Counted from the first letter of the stretch, positions 27,349 to 37,208 are shown. The stretch: DNA of 64,000 bases from Rapidithrix thailandica (GCF_039710355.1 NZ_JBDKWZ010000017.1:100049-164048), one strand, 5' to 3'. The notes: a model not told the origin generated them from the letters alone. Numbers and translations are program-made.

Positions 27349-28041
27349 ATGAGAATTGATATAATAACCAGTGTCCCGAAGTTGTTGGAAAGCCCGTTTA
27401 GCCACTCTATCTTGCAGAGGGCCCAGGATAAAGGTTTGGTAGAGGTAGTGGTACATGATTTAAGGCAATACGCCATTAACAAACATGGGCAAATCGATGA
27501 TTATGCGTATGGGGTAGGGGCCGGAATGGTATTGATGATTGAGCCGGTGTATAAATGCCTGATGCGCTTGCAAAGCGAAAGAGAGTACGATGAAGTCATT
27601 TATATGACTCCGGATGGGGATAGTTTTGAGCAAAAAACGGCCAATCAACTGTCATTGAAAAAAAATATCATTATCTTGTGTGGGCATTATAAAGGGGTGG
27701 ATGAGAGGATCCGCCAACACTTTGTCACCAGAGAAATCAGTATTGGCAATTATGTCTTATCCGGTGGGGAATTGGCGGCTGCGGTGATTGCCGATGCTGT
27801 AATCCGCCTGATTCCCGGAGTATTGTCGGACGAAACTTCGGCACTGACCGATTCTTTTCAGGACGGCCTGGTGGCACCTCCGGTATATTCACGCCCGGCG
27901 GATTTCAAAGGGATGAAAGTGCCCGATATTTTGCTTTCCGGAAATGATGCCAAAATTGAAGATTGGCGTTTTCAACAAGCTTTGGACAGAACCAAAGAGA
28001 AGCGCCCCGATTTGTATAAAAAATACACCGGAGAAGAGTAA
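27349..28041 (+). CDS. trmD: tRNA (guanine-37-N1)-methyltransferase
   Basis: A 230-residue SPOUT methyltransferase that methylates G37 next to the anticodon and so prevents +1 frameshifting; essential in most bacteria. Diagnostic text: MRIDIITSVPKLLESPFSHS, DYAYGVGAGMVLMIEP, CGHYKGVDERI and the SAM-binding trefoil knot ISIGNYVLSGGELAAAVIADA. The catalytic Asp region is DSFQDGLVAPP. Complete, with the length normal for the family. The usual neighbours rpsP, rimM and rplS are absent. A lipoprotein gene follows 85 bases downstream on the same strand. Confidence 0.97.
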   Translation: MRIDIITSVPKLLESPFSHSILQRAQDKGLVEVVVHDLRQYAINKHGQIDDYAYGVGAGMVLMIEPVYKCLMRLQSEREYDEVIYMTPDGDSFEQKTANQLSLKKNIIILCGHYKGVDERIRQHFVTREISIGNYVLSGGELAAAVIADAVIRLIPGVLSDETSALTDSFQDGLVAPPVYSRPADFKGMKVPDILLSGNDAKIEDWRFQQALDRTKEKRPDLYKKYTGEE

Positions 28042-28126
28042 AGCCTGGCTTTAGATTTAAAACACGCAATATCTGGCTCAAACATTGAACAGTAATGATA
28101 AGCGTTAAATTATACTAGAATCTTCC

Positions 28127-28795
28127 ATGAAAAAAACTTTTAGTACTATAGCGGCCCTATGTGTAGCCGGCTGTGTATGGATGAGTTGTTCGGAAACAAA
28201 AAGCACACAGGAAAATGAGGCAGCTTCTCAAACGACAACCCCTACACATCAACCAGTTGAACCTGCTGTAACTGCAGATACGAAATTTACTTCCTTTCCG
28301 GCTTTTTTCACACACCACTTTGTACAAAAAGAAAAAAGTGTGGTATTGCCAACGCTCAAACAGTTGATTCACTCGGATCATGGCGTGTATTTGAGCTACA
28401 AACCTGGAATGTCTGCCAATATTCAACATTTGAAATCCGCCAAAGAGCTTTTGGAATGGGCGCCCAGGCTGTCCGCTTCTCTGGAAGGACTGGATTGTAA
28501 GATTGCGGAAGGGGAACTTCCGGAATTTGATTTTGTGACAGGAGAGTTTGCCGAAAACGGTTGTTTTTATTCTACTCAAAAGGCCCGGGTTTTTTCAGAG
28601 AAATACGCTTCTTTAAGGGAAGAAGCCATGCTGGAGCCAACAGCTGAAGAAATAAAGCAAGCCCAAAAGATGGATGCATTGATTACAGAGAATGTGGTGA
28701 TTACCGAGGCAAGAATAGGAATGCAGTTCGCAAATATTGAGGAAAAGTGGTATTTGATAGGGGTGGACGTTTCCTCCTTTGATATGACTTTGTAA
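28127..28795 (+). CDS. Putative lipoprotein of unknown function
   Basis: A 222-residue exported protein. Two possible lipoboxes exist: VAGC (Cys16) and WMSC (Cys21). VAGC fits the rule better, but the hydrophobic stretch before it is short. A low-complexity Thr/Glu/Pro linker (about 24-52) leads to a globular domain with FPAFFTHHFVQKEKSV, DCKIAEGELPEFDF and a C-terminal GMQFANIEEKWYLIGVDVS. I do not recognise the family. It follows trmD on the same strand and ends in a strong terminator. Confidence 0.75.
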   Translation: MKKTFSTIAALCVAGCVWMSCSETKSTQENEAASQTTTPTHQPVEPAVTADTKFTSFPAFFTHHFVQKEKSVVLPTLKQLIHSDHGVYLSYKPGMSANIQHLKSAKELLEWAPRLSASLEGLDCKIAEGELPEFDFVTGEFAENGCFYSTQKARVFSEKYASLREEAMLEPTAEEIKQAQKMDALITENVVITEARIGMQFANIEEKWYLIGVDVSSFDMTL

Positions 28796-28801
28796 GTGCC
28801 G

Positions 28802-28863
28802 AAACAGGTTTGAGGAGAAGCCCTTCTGAAAAATGGTTTTACCTAATGTCCTCAAACCTGTTT
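28802..28863 (+). terminator. Strong terminator after the trmD-lipoprotein unit
   Basis: A perfect 15-bp stem, AAACAGGTTTGAGGA at 28802-28816 with 28849-28863, followed by a T-rich tail to 28872. The loop is large (32 bases). Confidence 0.8.
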
Positions 28864-28890
28864 TATTTTTTTGTAATACCTTTTTATTAA

Positions 28891-29051
28891 GAAGTGGTTT
28901 CAACGTATAGTTTTTGACCGAAGATGAAAGCAAAACCGGCTCACCAAGGCACTTTTTGAAAAGAATAGCCAGTGCTATTGTTGAAAAAAGGAACACAGAG
29001 GAGGCCTTTTTGAAACATTTTCTAGGAAAAAGAAAAAGTTTAATTCACTTC
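28891..29051 (+). repeat. 161-bp dispersed repeat, copy A
   Basis: Starts GAAGTGGTTT and ends AATTCACTTC, so the ends are inverted (GAAGTG/CACTTC). It is the same length as copies B and C with no gaps, differing only by substitutions (most diverged copy). It contains the small hairpin AATAGC-CAGT-GCTATT. It lies 27 bases after a terminator and just upstream of the EnvC-like gene. Confidence 0.85.
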
Positions 29052-29152
29052 TAAAAACCAAATGGGGTTTTTACACGGTTATTCTCCCGTAATTCAGATA
29101 AAAACAACACTTCCCTGGATGTTTTTTTATCAAATTCATTATTACTTTTGTA

Positions 29153-29160
29153 CTACTGAA
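29153..29160 (+). promoter_or_regulatory. -7 box of the EnvC-like gene
   Basis: TACTTTTG 20 bases before the start codon at 29181; only a T-run is seen at the -33 position. Confidence 0.45.
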
Positions 29161-29180
29161 GTAAACTGACCTGGCTTATT

Positions 29181-30362
29181 ATGGGGAAATTCTTTTTTAG
29201 CTTCTTACTACTTAGCCTGCCGCTACTTGCCTTTTCCCAACAATCTACGGAACAAATCAAAGCAAAACGGCAACAACAACTCCAAAAAGTTGAAGCGACT
29301 TCCCGTATTTTAAAAGCTACCGAAAAAGACCAATCCTATAACCTTAGCCGGCTTCGGGCTATTAACCGGCAAATAGACCAGTACCACAAGTTAGTAGAGA
29401 GTACCCAACAGTTTGTGGTCAGCCTGGAAGAAGATATACACTTTACCTCTTCTGTCATTATGGCCTTGGAGGGGGATATCACCCAATTAAAAGAGGAGTA
29501 TGCAGCTATGGTGTATATGTCGTCTAAAACGAATAACGACCTCCAAAAGCTGTCTTTCTTGTTTTCCAGCCAAACCATTAATCAATTGATTGCCCGGATT
29601 AACTATATGGATCAATACCAATCGGCACGGAAAGAGCAAATAGCTGCGATTGACCAGTTAAAAGATCAGTTGGAGAGTAAGAAAGGGCAATTGGCATTAC
29701 AACAAACGGAGCAAAAATTATTGTTGGAAAGTGAAGAGAAAGAACTGGAAAAACTAAAACAATTGCGAAGAAGGCAACAGGTGGCCGTCAACCAACTAAA
29801 GTCCAAAACCAGTACGCTCAAAGCTCAATTGAAAGAGGAGGAAGTGTCCCGGAAAATGATGAGTGATTTTGTGGAAAAACAAACAAAAAAGCCTTTGAGC
29901 GTAGCGGAAGATAATGTGAAAGTGAAAGAACCTGCACCGGCCGTAGCTAAAGAACTTTCTTTTGAAAACCTGAAATCCCAAATGAGCTGGCCTGTAGAAG
30001 AAGGCTTTATTTCCTCCAAATTCGGCAAGCAACCTCATCCGGTGCTGGAAAATGTTTTGATCGATAACCTGGGGATTGATATACGTACTAATACCTCTCA
30101 GTCGGTCAAAGCTGTATTTTATGGCAAAGTGACTGCGGTTACCAAGGTGCCTAATTTGCGATATGTGGTGATGGTACAACACGGGGATTACATTACCGTG
30201 TATGCCAAGTTGAAACGAGCGGATGTAAAAGTGGGACAAGAAGTAACCCCCCAAACGCAGTTAGGGGTAGTCGCCAATAATTCGGATGGGATTCCCGAGT
30301 TGCAGTTTCAAATTTGGAAAAAGCAATTGAAACTAAATCCTGAAGAGTGGTTGAAGCAGTGA
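29181..30362 (+). CDS. EnvC-like murein hydrolase activator, degenerate LytM domain
   Basis: A 393-residue periplasmic protein with a signal peptide (1-19, LLLSLPLLAFS). Long coiled coils run from about 21-120 and 150-235, then a C-terminal M23/LytM domain (about 270-390: SWPVEEGFISSKFGKQPHPV, GIDIRT, VVMVQHGDYITVYAKL). The zinc-binding residues of active M23 peptidases appear lost. Where the first His-Asp motif is expected the text is VLIDNLGIDI, and the HxH near the end is LQFQIW. That pattern is typical of EnvC/NlpD proteins, which activate cell-division amidases instead of cutting peptidoglycan. No ftsEX gene is adjacent. Confidence 0.88.
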   Translation: MGKFFFSFLLLSLPLLAFSQQSTEQIKAKRQQQLQKVEATSRILKATEKDQSYNLSRLRAINRQIDQYHKLVESTQQFVVSLEEDIHFTSSVIMALEGDITQLKEEYAAMVYMSSKTNNDLQKLSFLFSSQTINQLIARINYMDQYQSARKEQIAAIDQLKDQLESKKGQLALQQTEQKLLLESEEKELEKLKQLRRRQQVAVNQLKSKTSTLKAQLKEEEVSRKMMSDFVEKQTKKPLSVAEDNVKVKEPAPAVAKELSFENLKSQMSWPVEEGFISSKFGKQPHPVLENVLIDNLGIDIRTNTSQSVKAVFYGKVTAVTKVPNLRYVVMVQHGDYITVYAKLKRADVKVGQEVTPQTQLGVVANNSDGIPELQFQIWKKQLKLNPEEWLKQ

Positions 30363-30649
30363 TATGTGTTTTTAACATTATTTATAAAAAGAAAACACTA
30401 ACTTTAATTGGTTTTTACTAGCTTCATAGTTTCCGGAGTCTGACTTGACGAAGTAGCCTGATTGCTCTTGAATGAGCCGGCTTTTGCGGGAAGTTGTGTA
30501 AAAGCCTTTTTTAGTAACAGAAAGGAGGGTAAGTCGTGAGAAGTCCGGTGTTTTTTTAAATTTGAAAAAACTATAACCATCATATCACCTGTTTTTCAGG
30601 CAGGACTTGAAAAATAGGGAACATAAAAATTAGTCATTTAAAATCGAAG

Positions 30650-32725
30650 ATGTACGTAATGAAAAGAGCACTAAAAACTTTTGTTCTTGTATTTTTCTTG
30701 TCGATAAGCTCCCTGTTGGCCACATCACAAGTTCCGAATTCAGGAAGCCTATCGGATACTAGCGAGATTTTACAACCTAAAGCCAATCATTATAAAGAAG
30801 CCATGTTAGTGACGGCAATCTTAGGGCAGTACCACTATAACAAACCTCCTTTTAATGATTCGCTCTCTTCCATCGTCTTCGAGCGCTTTATCAATACCTT
30901 GGATAACAGCCGGCAATATTTCATGGCATCGGATTTGGAAGTTTTGGAAGATTACCGCTTTCATTTGGACGATGATCTTAAAAACGGAAATTTGGGGGCG
31001 CCCTTTGCTATTTTTGAAGTATTCCGTCATCGCTTTTATAATAGAGTGGATAAAATTCAAAAACGCTTGCACCAAGGCAAGTCCTTTGACTTTACCAAAG
31101 ATGAATTTTTTGATGTCAACCGGGAAAGTGTTGCTTGGGCGGCTTCGGAAAGAGAACTGGATGAAATCTGGCGTAAAAATTTGAAAAGTCAGGCATTGAA
31201 TCTCAAATTGAGTGGAGATGATTGGGATACCATTGTACAAAAGCTTACCAAAAGATATGAACAATACCGAAAAGCCATAAGTCAATATAACAGTGATGAT
31301 GTGTTTCAGCTTTTTATGAATTCATTCTCTGAGGCATATGACCCCCATACAAATTATTTTTCGCCAAAACGGGCCGCAGAGTTCCGCATTGATATGAGCC
31401 GTTCTTTAGAAGGTATCGGGGCACAATTAGGGGTGGAAAACGATTATATTGTCGTAAAGGATATTATACCGGGAGGGCCGGCTTTTAAAACCAATTCCCT
31501 GAATGTGGATGACAAAATCGTAGCCGTAGCGCAGGAAGGGGACAGCATCTATACGGATTTGGTAGGTTGGCGAGTAGACGATGCCGTACAGTTGATCCGC
31601 GGACCTAAAGGGACCGTTGTAAAATTGAAAGTAGTATCTGCCGAAGCCGGGATTCATGCAAAGCCTAAGGAAGTGGTGTTGATGCGGGATAAAATCAATC
31701 TGGAAGAGCAGTCTGCACAGAAAAAAGTCATTAAGTTCGATAACAAAGAGAAATCATTCAAATTTGGAGTAATTACGATTCCTGCCTTTTACCTGGATTT
31801 TGAAGCGGTGAAAAACGGAGAAGAAGAATTTCAAAGTACTCACCGGGATGTTAAAAAGCTTCTGGGTGAATTGAAAGAGGAAAAGGTAGACGGGCTGATC
31901 GTAGATTTGAGATTTAACGGAGGTGGGTCTTTGGAAGAAGCGATTCAATTAACAGGTTTGTTTATCAATGAAGGTCCGGTGGTGCAAATCCGGAGGTCAG
32001 ACGGAACCGTGGAACATGGAGAAGACGATAACCCTGAAGTAGACTTTGATGGTCCGTTAGTAGTCTTGGTGAACCGCTTTAGTGCTTCGGCTTCGGAAAT
32101 ATTTGCCGGGGCAATTCAGGATTATAAGCGGGGCTTAATTATCGGTGAACAAACATTTGGCAAAGGAACCGTTCAACAAGTAATTGGTCTGAACCGCTTT
32201 TTGAATACGGACGAACCCTTGGGGCAGTTGAAATTGACCTTAGCTAAGTATTACCGGGTCACCGGTAGCAGTACCCAACATATCGGGGTTACACCGGATG
32301 TTGAATTACCTTCCGCTTACAGTGCCGAGGAGTTCGGAGAGAGTTCGCAGCCTACGGCCTTGCCTTGGGACGAAATTCAACCGATTCAATTCCATAGCTC
32401 TAACTTTATCAATGATTCGCTGATGCAACATATCGAAAAGGCTTTTCAGGTGCGGAAAAAGTCGGATGCGGAGTTGAAATTGTTGGAACAAAATATTGAA
32501 GAGCTTAACAAGTTGCGTGAAACTACGGTGATTTCTTTGAATGAGGAAGTGCGTAAAAAAGAGATCGATGAGTTGGATGAATGGGATTCGGAAGATTTAC
32601 TAGAGGAAAATGCAACGATTGCCCCTGAGATAAAGGATATCATGAATGAAGATGAAATTCCGGATACTTACTTAAAAGAAGGGGCCTTTATTTTATCGGA
32701 ATTGATACTTGCGAAAGTAAGTTAG
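30650..32725 (+). CDS. prc: C-terminal processing peptidase (Prc/Tsp, S41)
   Basis: A periplasmic serine protease of 691 residues with a signal peptide (cleavage near LLATS; the start may be Met4 instead of Met1). Domains: N-terminal helical region (about 40-235), PDZ (about 245-335, IGAQLGVENDYIVVKDIIPGGPA), and the S41 protease (about 370-555). The Ser-Lys dyad is Ser480 in FSASASE and Lys505 in TFGKGTVQ, the same 25-residue spacing as E. coli Prc. A charged C-terminal extension follows. Prc trims C-termini of envelope proteins and controls murein hydrolases, so its position behind the EnvC-like gene is suggestive. Confidence 0.95.
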   Translation: MYVMKRALKTFVLVFFLSISSLLATSQVPNSGSLSDTSEILQPKANHYKEAMLVTAILGQYHYNKPPFNDSLSSIVFERFINTLDNSRQYFMASDLEVLEDYRFHLDDDLKNGNLGAPFAIFEVFRHRFYNRVDKIQKRLHQGKSFDFTKDEFFDVNRESVAWAASERELDEIWRKNLKSQALNLKLSGDDWDTIVQKLTKRYEQYRKAISQYNSDDVFQLFMNSFSEAYDPHTNYFSPKRAAEFRIDMSRSLEGIGAQLGVENDYIVVKDIIPGGPAFKTNSLNVDDKIVAVAQEGDSIYTDLVGWRVDDAVQLIRGPKGTVVKLKVVSAEAGIHAKPKEVVLMRDKINLEEQSAQKKVIKFDNKEKSFKFGVITIPAFYLDFEAVKNGEEEFQSTHRDVKKLLGELKEEKVDGLIVDLRFNGGGSLEEAIQLTGLFINEGPVVQIRRSDGTVEHGEDDNPEVDFDGPLVVLVNRFSASASEIFAGAIQDYKRGLIIGEQTFGKGTVQQVIGLNRFLNTDEPLGQLKLTLAKYYRVTGSSTQHIGVTPDVELPSAYSAEEFGESSQPTALPWDEIQPIQFHSSNFINDSLMQHIEKAFQVRKKSDAELKLLEQNIEELNKLRETTVISLNEEVRKKEIDELDEWDSEDLLEENATIAPEIKDIMNEDEIPDTYLKEGAFILSELILAKVS

Positions 32726-32731
32726 TCGTAG

Positions 32732-32779
32732 CAGTGGTTTAAACGTTTTTTAAGAACAAGAAAAAGTTTAATTTACTTC
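32732..32779 (+). repeat. Truncated copy D of the 161-bp repeat
   Basis: Starts CAGTGGTTT and ends AAGAAAAAGTTTAATTTACTTC, matching both ends of the 161-bp element with about 110 internal bases missing. It lies 7 bases after the prc stop codon. Confidence 0.6.
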
Positions 32780-32800
32780 GTAGACAAATACATTTATAGT

Positions 32801-32840
32801 AAGTAAAAACGGGTGGAATTTAATCCACCCGTTTTTACTT
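32801..32840. terminator. Bidirectional terminator
   Basis: A perfect 17-bp stem (32801-32817 with 32824-32840), GGGTGGA core flanked by A5/T5, and a 6-base loop, between convergent prc and lipoprotein genes. Confidence 0.85.
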
Positions 32841-32848
32841 AGAACATT

Positions 32849-33409
32849 TTATAATACATTAATCAACCGATAGTAATCTATCATTGTCTTTCTAAAGGCT
32901 TCCCGTTCTTGGGCAGTATTTAACAGGGGGATTTCCATGTTCTCTTCTTTTATATAAAATTGACATTGGGCCAATAGCTTATTGTACAGCTTAGTGATAA
33001 ACAAATATTGTTCGATAATATTTCCTTCCTGAAAAGAAATACTTCCGGAAGTGTTCAGGAGGCTGTCTTTCCACACTACTTCAAAATGATAAGGTTGAGA
33101 AAAATAAGCATTGGGCTCCAGCATGATATATGCACGGTAATGAAAAGGATCATTGACAATACATAAATTCAATACCGGGGGCAAAGTATCCGTATTTCGC
33201 TCTTCAATCCGGTAAAAGACCCTGTCTGTCTGATCATCTTCTTCCTGATCATAGTCCAAGGTCCGTACATTATTGAAAAACATACGGGATTGATCGGTTG
33301 TCGTAAACTCAATAGCTTCTTCAGGAATTGTTTTCTTTTTGTCTACGTTGCATGCACTCATCCAAGTTAACAAAATACCCAGGCAGATCCAGGGAGCATT
33401 AAATTTCAT
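32849..33409 (-). CDS. Putative lipoprotein of unknown function
   Basis: A 186-residue lipoprotein with lipobox MSAC and Cys20, then a short charged linker. The mature part has RTLDYDQEEDDQTDRVFYRI, PPVLNLCIVNDPFHYRAYIM and a C-terminal helix-rich end (LLNTAQEREAFRKTMIDYYRL). Not recognised. It lies 34 bases behind the GAF-domain gene on the same strand, so probably co-transcribed, and shares the terminator at 32801-32840 with prc. Confidence 0.75.
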   Translation of the reverse strand: MKFNAPWICLGILLTWMSACNVDKKKTIPEEAIEFTTTDQSRMFFNNVRTLDYDQEEDDQTDRVFYRIEERNTDTLPPVLNLCIVNDPFHYRAYIMLEPNAYFSQPYHFEVVWKDSLLNTSGSISFQEGNIIEQYLFITKLYNKLLAQCQFYIKEENMEIPLLNTAQEREAFRKTMIDYYRLINVL

Positions 33410-33443
33410 ATACTTAAATCTTTACTATTCTTCTTGTATGACC

Positions 33444-35861
33444 TTAATAGCTAAGGTCCATTTCTCTGGAAGTGGGTAGTAGTTTTTTGCTTTGTTTATT
33501 TTCTTCTTTATTCAAGGGTCCTTTTTGACTTTTTGTGCGAGGCATATCATGGTTGACAGTAACCCTGAGTGCTTTCAATCCCTGAACACCTTGCAAGGCT
33601 TCTAACTCAAAATGTTCCACTTCAGAGGTCAGATAGCCCCGGTTTTGTAAATATTCGATGTACTCCAAGTACTCGGTTGCCTCTTTGGGTTGTACATAGA
33701 CAATCGCGATTTTTCCGGGTTGGGTCAAGCGTTCCTGGGTATCTTTGATATTGGCTTTGTCAATCCGCTTTTTCATGATCTCATACCGGATATTATAGGC
33801 TCCGTCCACATCAAATTTTTTCTCATCCGCCCGGAAACGAATGGCCAGAGGGTTACTGTGTACCAATATCAAATGTGTAGTATCCAAAGGTACTCTTAAG
33901 GAGGGTTTGAGTTTTTCAGTCATTCTGGCAATTTCACTGGTAATGATTAACTGCCAGATCCGGAAATTCTTTAAAAAGGCTTCGTTAAAAGGTTGATCTT
34001 TGGAAATAGATGCCCCTACATACATATTGTATTCCACGCCATCTGTTTTGTATTTTTCGAAATAATGCGGAAACATTTCTTGAGCCTTTTTTTCTTCTTG
34101 TTCAATGTAATTGGAAACCATTTCATTGATCTTGGTAAGGCTGTCTTCAAAATCTTTACGCTGTTGGTAAAAGATGCCCAGGCTAGCATCCATTTTATCC
34201 CAGTAGGCCTGAATAGCCCTCAATACCTCTTCTTCTTTGCTATGTTCTTCGATATGAAGCATACAAGATTCTATTTCACTATGCAAAAAGTCAATCGTTC
34301 CTACTTCATCACCGGAATACAGGCCCTTCTCGATTTTTTCCATATTTTTCTCAATCCTGAAATTCAACTCATCAAAAAATGGAAAAGGGTAGGCCTCATA
34401 GGCTTTTTGCATAGCGGTTTTTGCCAGGTCCAATTGTTTCATCAAGTCGTTTTGAATGGCCCTGTTTCGCTCTTCGGAAGAACCCCGGATATCCGTAGCT
34501 GCATACAGCGGATACACATCGTCAAACACCAGTTGCTTTACTTCCTGTTTTTTCCCTGCTTCGGAAGCTTGCAAAATGGAGATGGCTTCCTCTATAAATT
34601 TCCATTCTACCGAAGGGTGTACGGCCGTAAAACGTTCTTTGATGACTTGTTGTACCTTGCTTTCGTATTCGTCCGCACTGCGCCTCACGGCTACAGAGAA
34701 TAAGGACAGAATTCCGGAAATTTTATTTAAGGTAATAGCATTGATATCCGAAGGAAGGGAAGAGCTTAACTCCAGTAGTCCTACAAACTCGTTATCGTAC
34801 AACAAGGGGGCGATCAAGATACTCTTTACATCCCGTTGGAGAAGGTCTTGGACAAATTGTGGAGGGTTTTCCAAATTTTCAAGATTATCTAAGATCAAAG
34901 GGGTTCCGCTTTCCCGCACCTCGTCAAAGTAATTTCCATAATACTCCTGACAATCCAGGTTGATGTTACAGTACATCATTACCTTGTTGTCGCGGAGGTT
35001 GATAAAATTATTCAGGCTTTTCTGATACATGGCCACACTTAAATGTAATTGCGGCGAGCCTACCAGTGAGCGCAAACTTTTTTGCAAATGCTCAAATTTG
35101 TCTTCTTTACCAATGCTGTCCTTTTCCAACAAAAAGTTCTTAATCTCAGAAAGCATTTCCTGTTCGGTTACATCAATCAGGCGCATGACCATGAAGCCCT
35201 GAAATTCAAAAGAACAAGGAGGAATTGCTTCTAACCATAAGTCCAAATCGAAAAAATTATTGATCAAATGGTTAATTTCTTTTTGGGTCAAGGGCTTGAG
35301 TTTACCGATGAGCTTGATATCGATAAAGTTTGGAATGATTTCCAAACGGTATGTTTTGATTAAGTTATTTTCGTCCGGTATGTTAAATAAAGTTGCCTTT
35401 TTAAAAGAAGTAGATACATTGTAAAACTTCTCTAAAATCATAGAATAGGCTTGTAACACCTTAGTTCGGGTGACCTGCTCGTGAGAAACCTGGGCATATT
35501 CCAACAAATTGTTGGGCCTATCTCCTACCATTTGTTGGAATCGAGGAGTGAAATATATGGATTCAAGGCCAAAGGGAACAAAGGCTGCGGCAATCTCCTC
35601 TTCCCGGAGTCCTACCGGAAAGATGGACTTCATAATCAACTGCACAAAATGGTGATGGTCTTTCAATACATCACAAGTATCCATTGGCTCTAACAAGTAG
35701 GGATATTCCGCTATATAGTTTTCAAAATGTTTAAATAACTGATCCTCGAAAGGGCTGGTTTGGTCTCGGCTGGTTTTCCAATCATTGAATATTGGGGCAA
35801 AGCTTAACTTGCTATGAAAGGGAAACTTCTTGGCTCCGCACTTTAATTCCTGGTTCATCAT
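33444..35861 (-). CDS. Large GAF-domain protein of unknown function
   Basis: An 805-residue soluble protein without signal peptide or membrane helix. Residues about 285-400 look like a GAF domain (DVKSILIAPLLYDNEFVGLLEL, ending SLFSVAVRRS), preceded by a second ligand-domain-like region (about 150-250). The second half (about 410-640) is long alpha-helical text, then a C-terminal region rich in Lys. No kinase, cyclase or DNA-binding domain is seen. Similar architectures are widespread in Bacteroidota as 'GAF domain-containing protein'. Small-molecule sensing is the family expectation; the ligand is unknown. Confidence 0.8.
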   Translation of the reverse strand: MMNQELKCGAKKFPFHSKLSFAPIFNDWKTSRDQTSPFEDQLFKHFENYIAEYPYLLEPMDTCDVLKDHHHFVQLIMKSIFPVGLREEEIAAAFVPFGLESIYFTPRFQQMVGDRPNNLLEYAQVSHEQVTRTKVLQAYSMILEKFYNVSTSFKKATLFNIPDENNLIKTYRLEIIPNFIDIKLIGKLKPLTQKEINHLINNFFDLDLWLEAIPPCSFEFQGFMVMRLIDVTEQEMLSEIKNFLLEKDSIGKEDKFEHLQKSLRSLVGSPQLHLSVAMYQKSLNNFINLRDNKVMMYCNINLDCQEYYGNYFDEVRESGTPLILDNLENLENPPQFVQDLLQRDVKSILIAPLLYDNEFVGLLELSSSLPSDINAITLNKISGILSLFSVAVRRSADEYESKVQQVIKERFTAVHPSVEWKFIEEAISILQASEAGKKQEVKQLVFDDVYPLYAATDIRGSSEERNRAIQNDLMKQLDLAKTAMQKAYEAYPFPFFDELNFRIEKNMEKIEKGLYSGDEVGTIDFLHSEIESCMLHIEEHSKEEEVLRAIQAYWDKMDASLGIFYQQRKDFEDSLTKINEMVSNYIEQEEKKAQEMFPHYFEKYKTDGVEYNMYVGASISKDQPFNEAFLKNFRIWQLIITSEIARMTEKLKPSLRVPLDTTHLILVHSNPLAIRFRADEKKFDVDGAYNIRYEIMKKRIDKANIKDTQERLTQPGKIAIVYVQPKEATEYLEYIEYLQNRGYLTSEVEHFELEALQGVQGLKALRVTVNHDMPRTKSQKGPLNKEENKQSKKLLPTSREMDLSY

Positions 35862-36281
35862 GGACTCCTCCGTTTGTTTGAATTCATTAACTATTCTTTG
35901 TTATTACCTTAGCGCAAAAAGTTCCTGTTAAGTTCAATTCTACATTAGACCGCTTGAAACATTGAATGGACAAGCCTTCTGTTGAGAGCGTATGAAGAAA
36001 GCCATCATATTGACGGGCACTCAAAGCATTTATACGCTGTATTCAGCTTGAGATTTCAATGAAAGGGGATGCGCTTATTATGATGGTAGTCAACTGATTA
36101 GCAATAAATTGTAAACTGATTTATGAACGAAATAATTTGGCTAATTGTCTATGCTATCAGTTCTTGTAATTCCAGGTAAAGGTACTTCAAAATGCGGGAT
36201 CAAAGAACAAAAACATACAATTTTTCAATACTTTTATCCTCTTTTTATCACCTGAGTTTCTTCTTGGAAGAATTGAACGGA
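35862..36281. other. Intergenic region, nothing recognised
   Basis: 420 A/T-rich bases between two minus-strand genes. I see no frame, no strong hairpin and no consensus promoter box. Confidence 0.45.
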
Positions 36282-37079
36282 TCAAGCCTTGATAAGCTCT
36301 TGCAAATACTCTGGGCTTGCTTTTAAACGACTGCCAAACCAGGAAAAATAAGTACCGTCAACCAGTATGATTTGACTATCAGGGAAAAGCCTTTGAAATT
36401 CCTTTACATGCTTTTCGCGAAAGGGATAAGGTTCGGAGGAAAGCAATATTTTGGACGGTTGAAGTTGTTTGATTTCTTCAATGTTGATCACCGGATAGCG
36501 CGGTTGCCGTATTAAATTTTCCATACCGGCACAGGCCAATATATGATGGATATAGGTGTCGTTGCCTGCAATCATAAAGGGGGTTTGCCAGATAAAATAC
36601 AAGACTCCTTCTTTTTTCTTAGGGAGTACTTCCAATGCTTTAAAGTTGGTCTGGATCTCTGTTGTTAAGCTCTTGGCTTTGGATGTTGTTCGGGTAATTT
36701 TTCCGATAGAGAGAATCATGTCCAAGGCACTGGGTACATCACTTACTTCACTTAACCATACGGGGTACTGTTTCCGTAGTTCTAAAATGCCTTCTTTGTA
36801 ATTTTCTTCTTTGTTGCCGATGATGAGGTCCGGTTGTAACGGATGGATTTTATCGAAGTGAAAGTTTTTGGTTCCTCCGATTTTTACCTTGTTATGTAAT
36901 TGCTCTTTGGGGTGGATACAAAATTTAGTAATGCCAACGAGCTGTTGTTCCAGCCCCAGCTCTATTAATAGCTCTGTGATTGAGGGTACCAGCGAAATAA
37001 TTCTTTGGGGTTGTGATCCAATCTCTACCAATTCCCCGGTTTGATCTTTCCAGATAGCTTTATTTTCTGCCATGGTCAC
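36282..37079 (-). CDS. BtuF-like metal/cobalamin-binding protein without signal peptide
   Basis: A 265-residue helical-backbone metal receptor family protein (periplasmic binding fold type III). Diagnostic text: QPQRIISLVPSITELLIELG, QPDLIIGNKEENY and VLYFIWQTPFMIAGNDTYIHHIL. Classical members bind cobalamin or iron chelates in the periplasm and feed an ABC permease. Here the protein starts MAENKAIWKDQTGE with no hydrophobic leader or lipobox, and no permease genes are near, so it may act in the cytoplasm or be a stand-alone variant. The start is Met1 or Met3. Confidence 0.85.
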   Translation of the reverse strand: MTMAENKAIWKDQTGELVEIGSQPQRIISLVPSITELLIELGLEQQLVGITKFCIHPKEQLHNKVKIGGTKNFHFDKIHPLQPDLIIGNKEENYKEGILELRKQYPVWLSEVSDVPSALDMILSIGKITRTTSKAKSLTTEIQTNFKALEVLPKKKEGVLYFIWQTPFMIAGNDTYIHHILACAGMENLIRQPRYPVINIEEIKQLQPSKILLSSEPYPFREKHVKEFQRLFPDSQIILVDGTYFSWFGSRLKASPEYLQELIKA

Positions 37080-37208
37080 TTTTCGGGAAAGTTACATAAT
37101 GATTTGCGGCTTCAAAAAAATAATGTACTTCGGATTCTACCGGACCCCTCAAACAATCGCCAACTTCCTGAAGTTATATCCCTGTTTAAGGAATAATGAT
37201 TTGCATTT

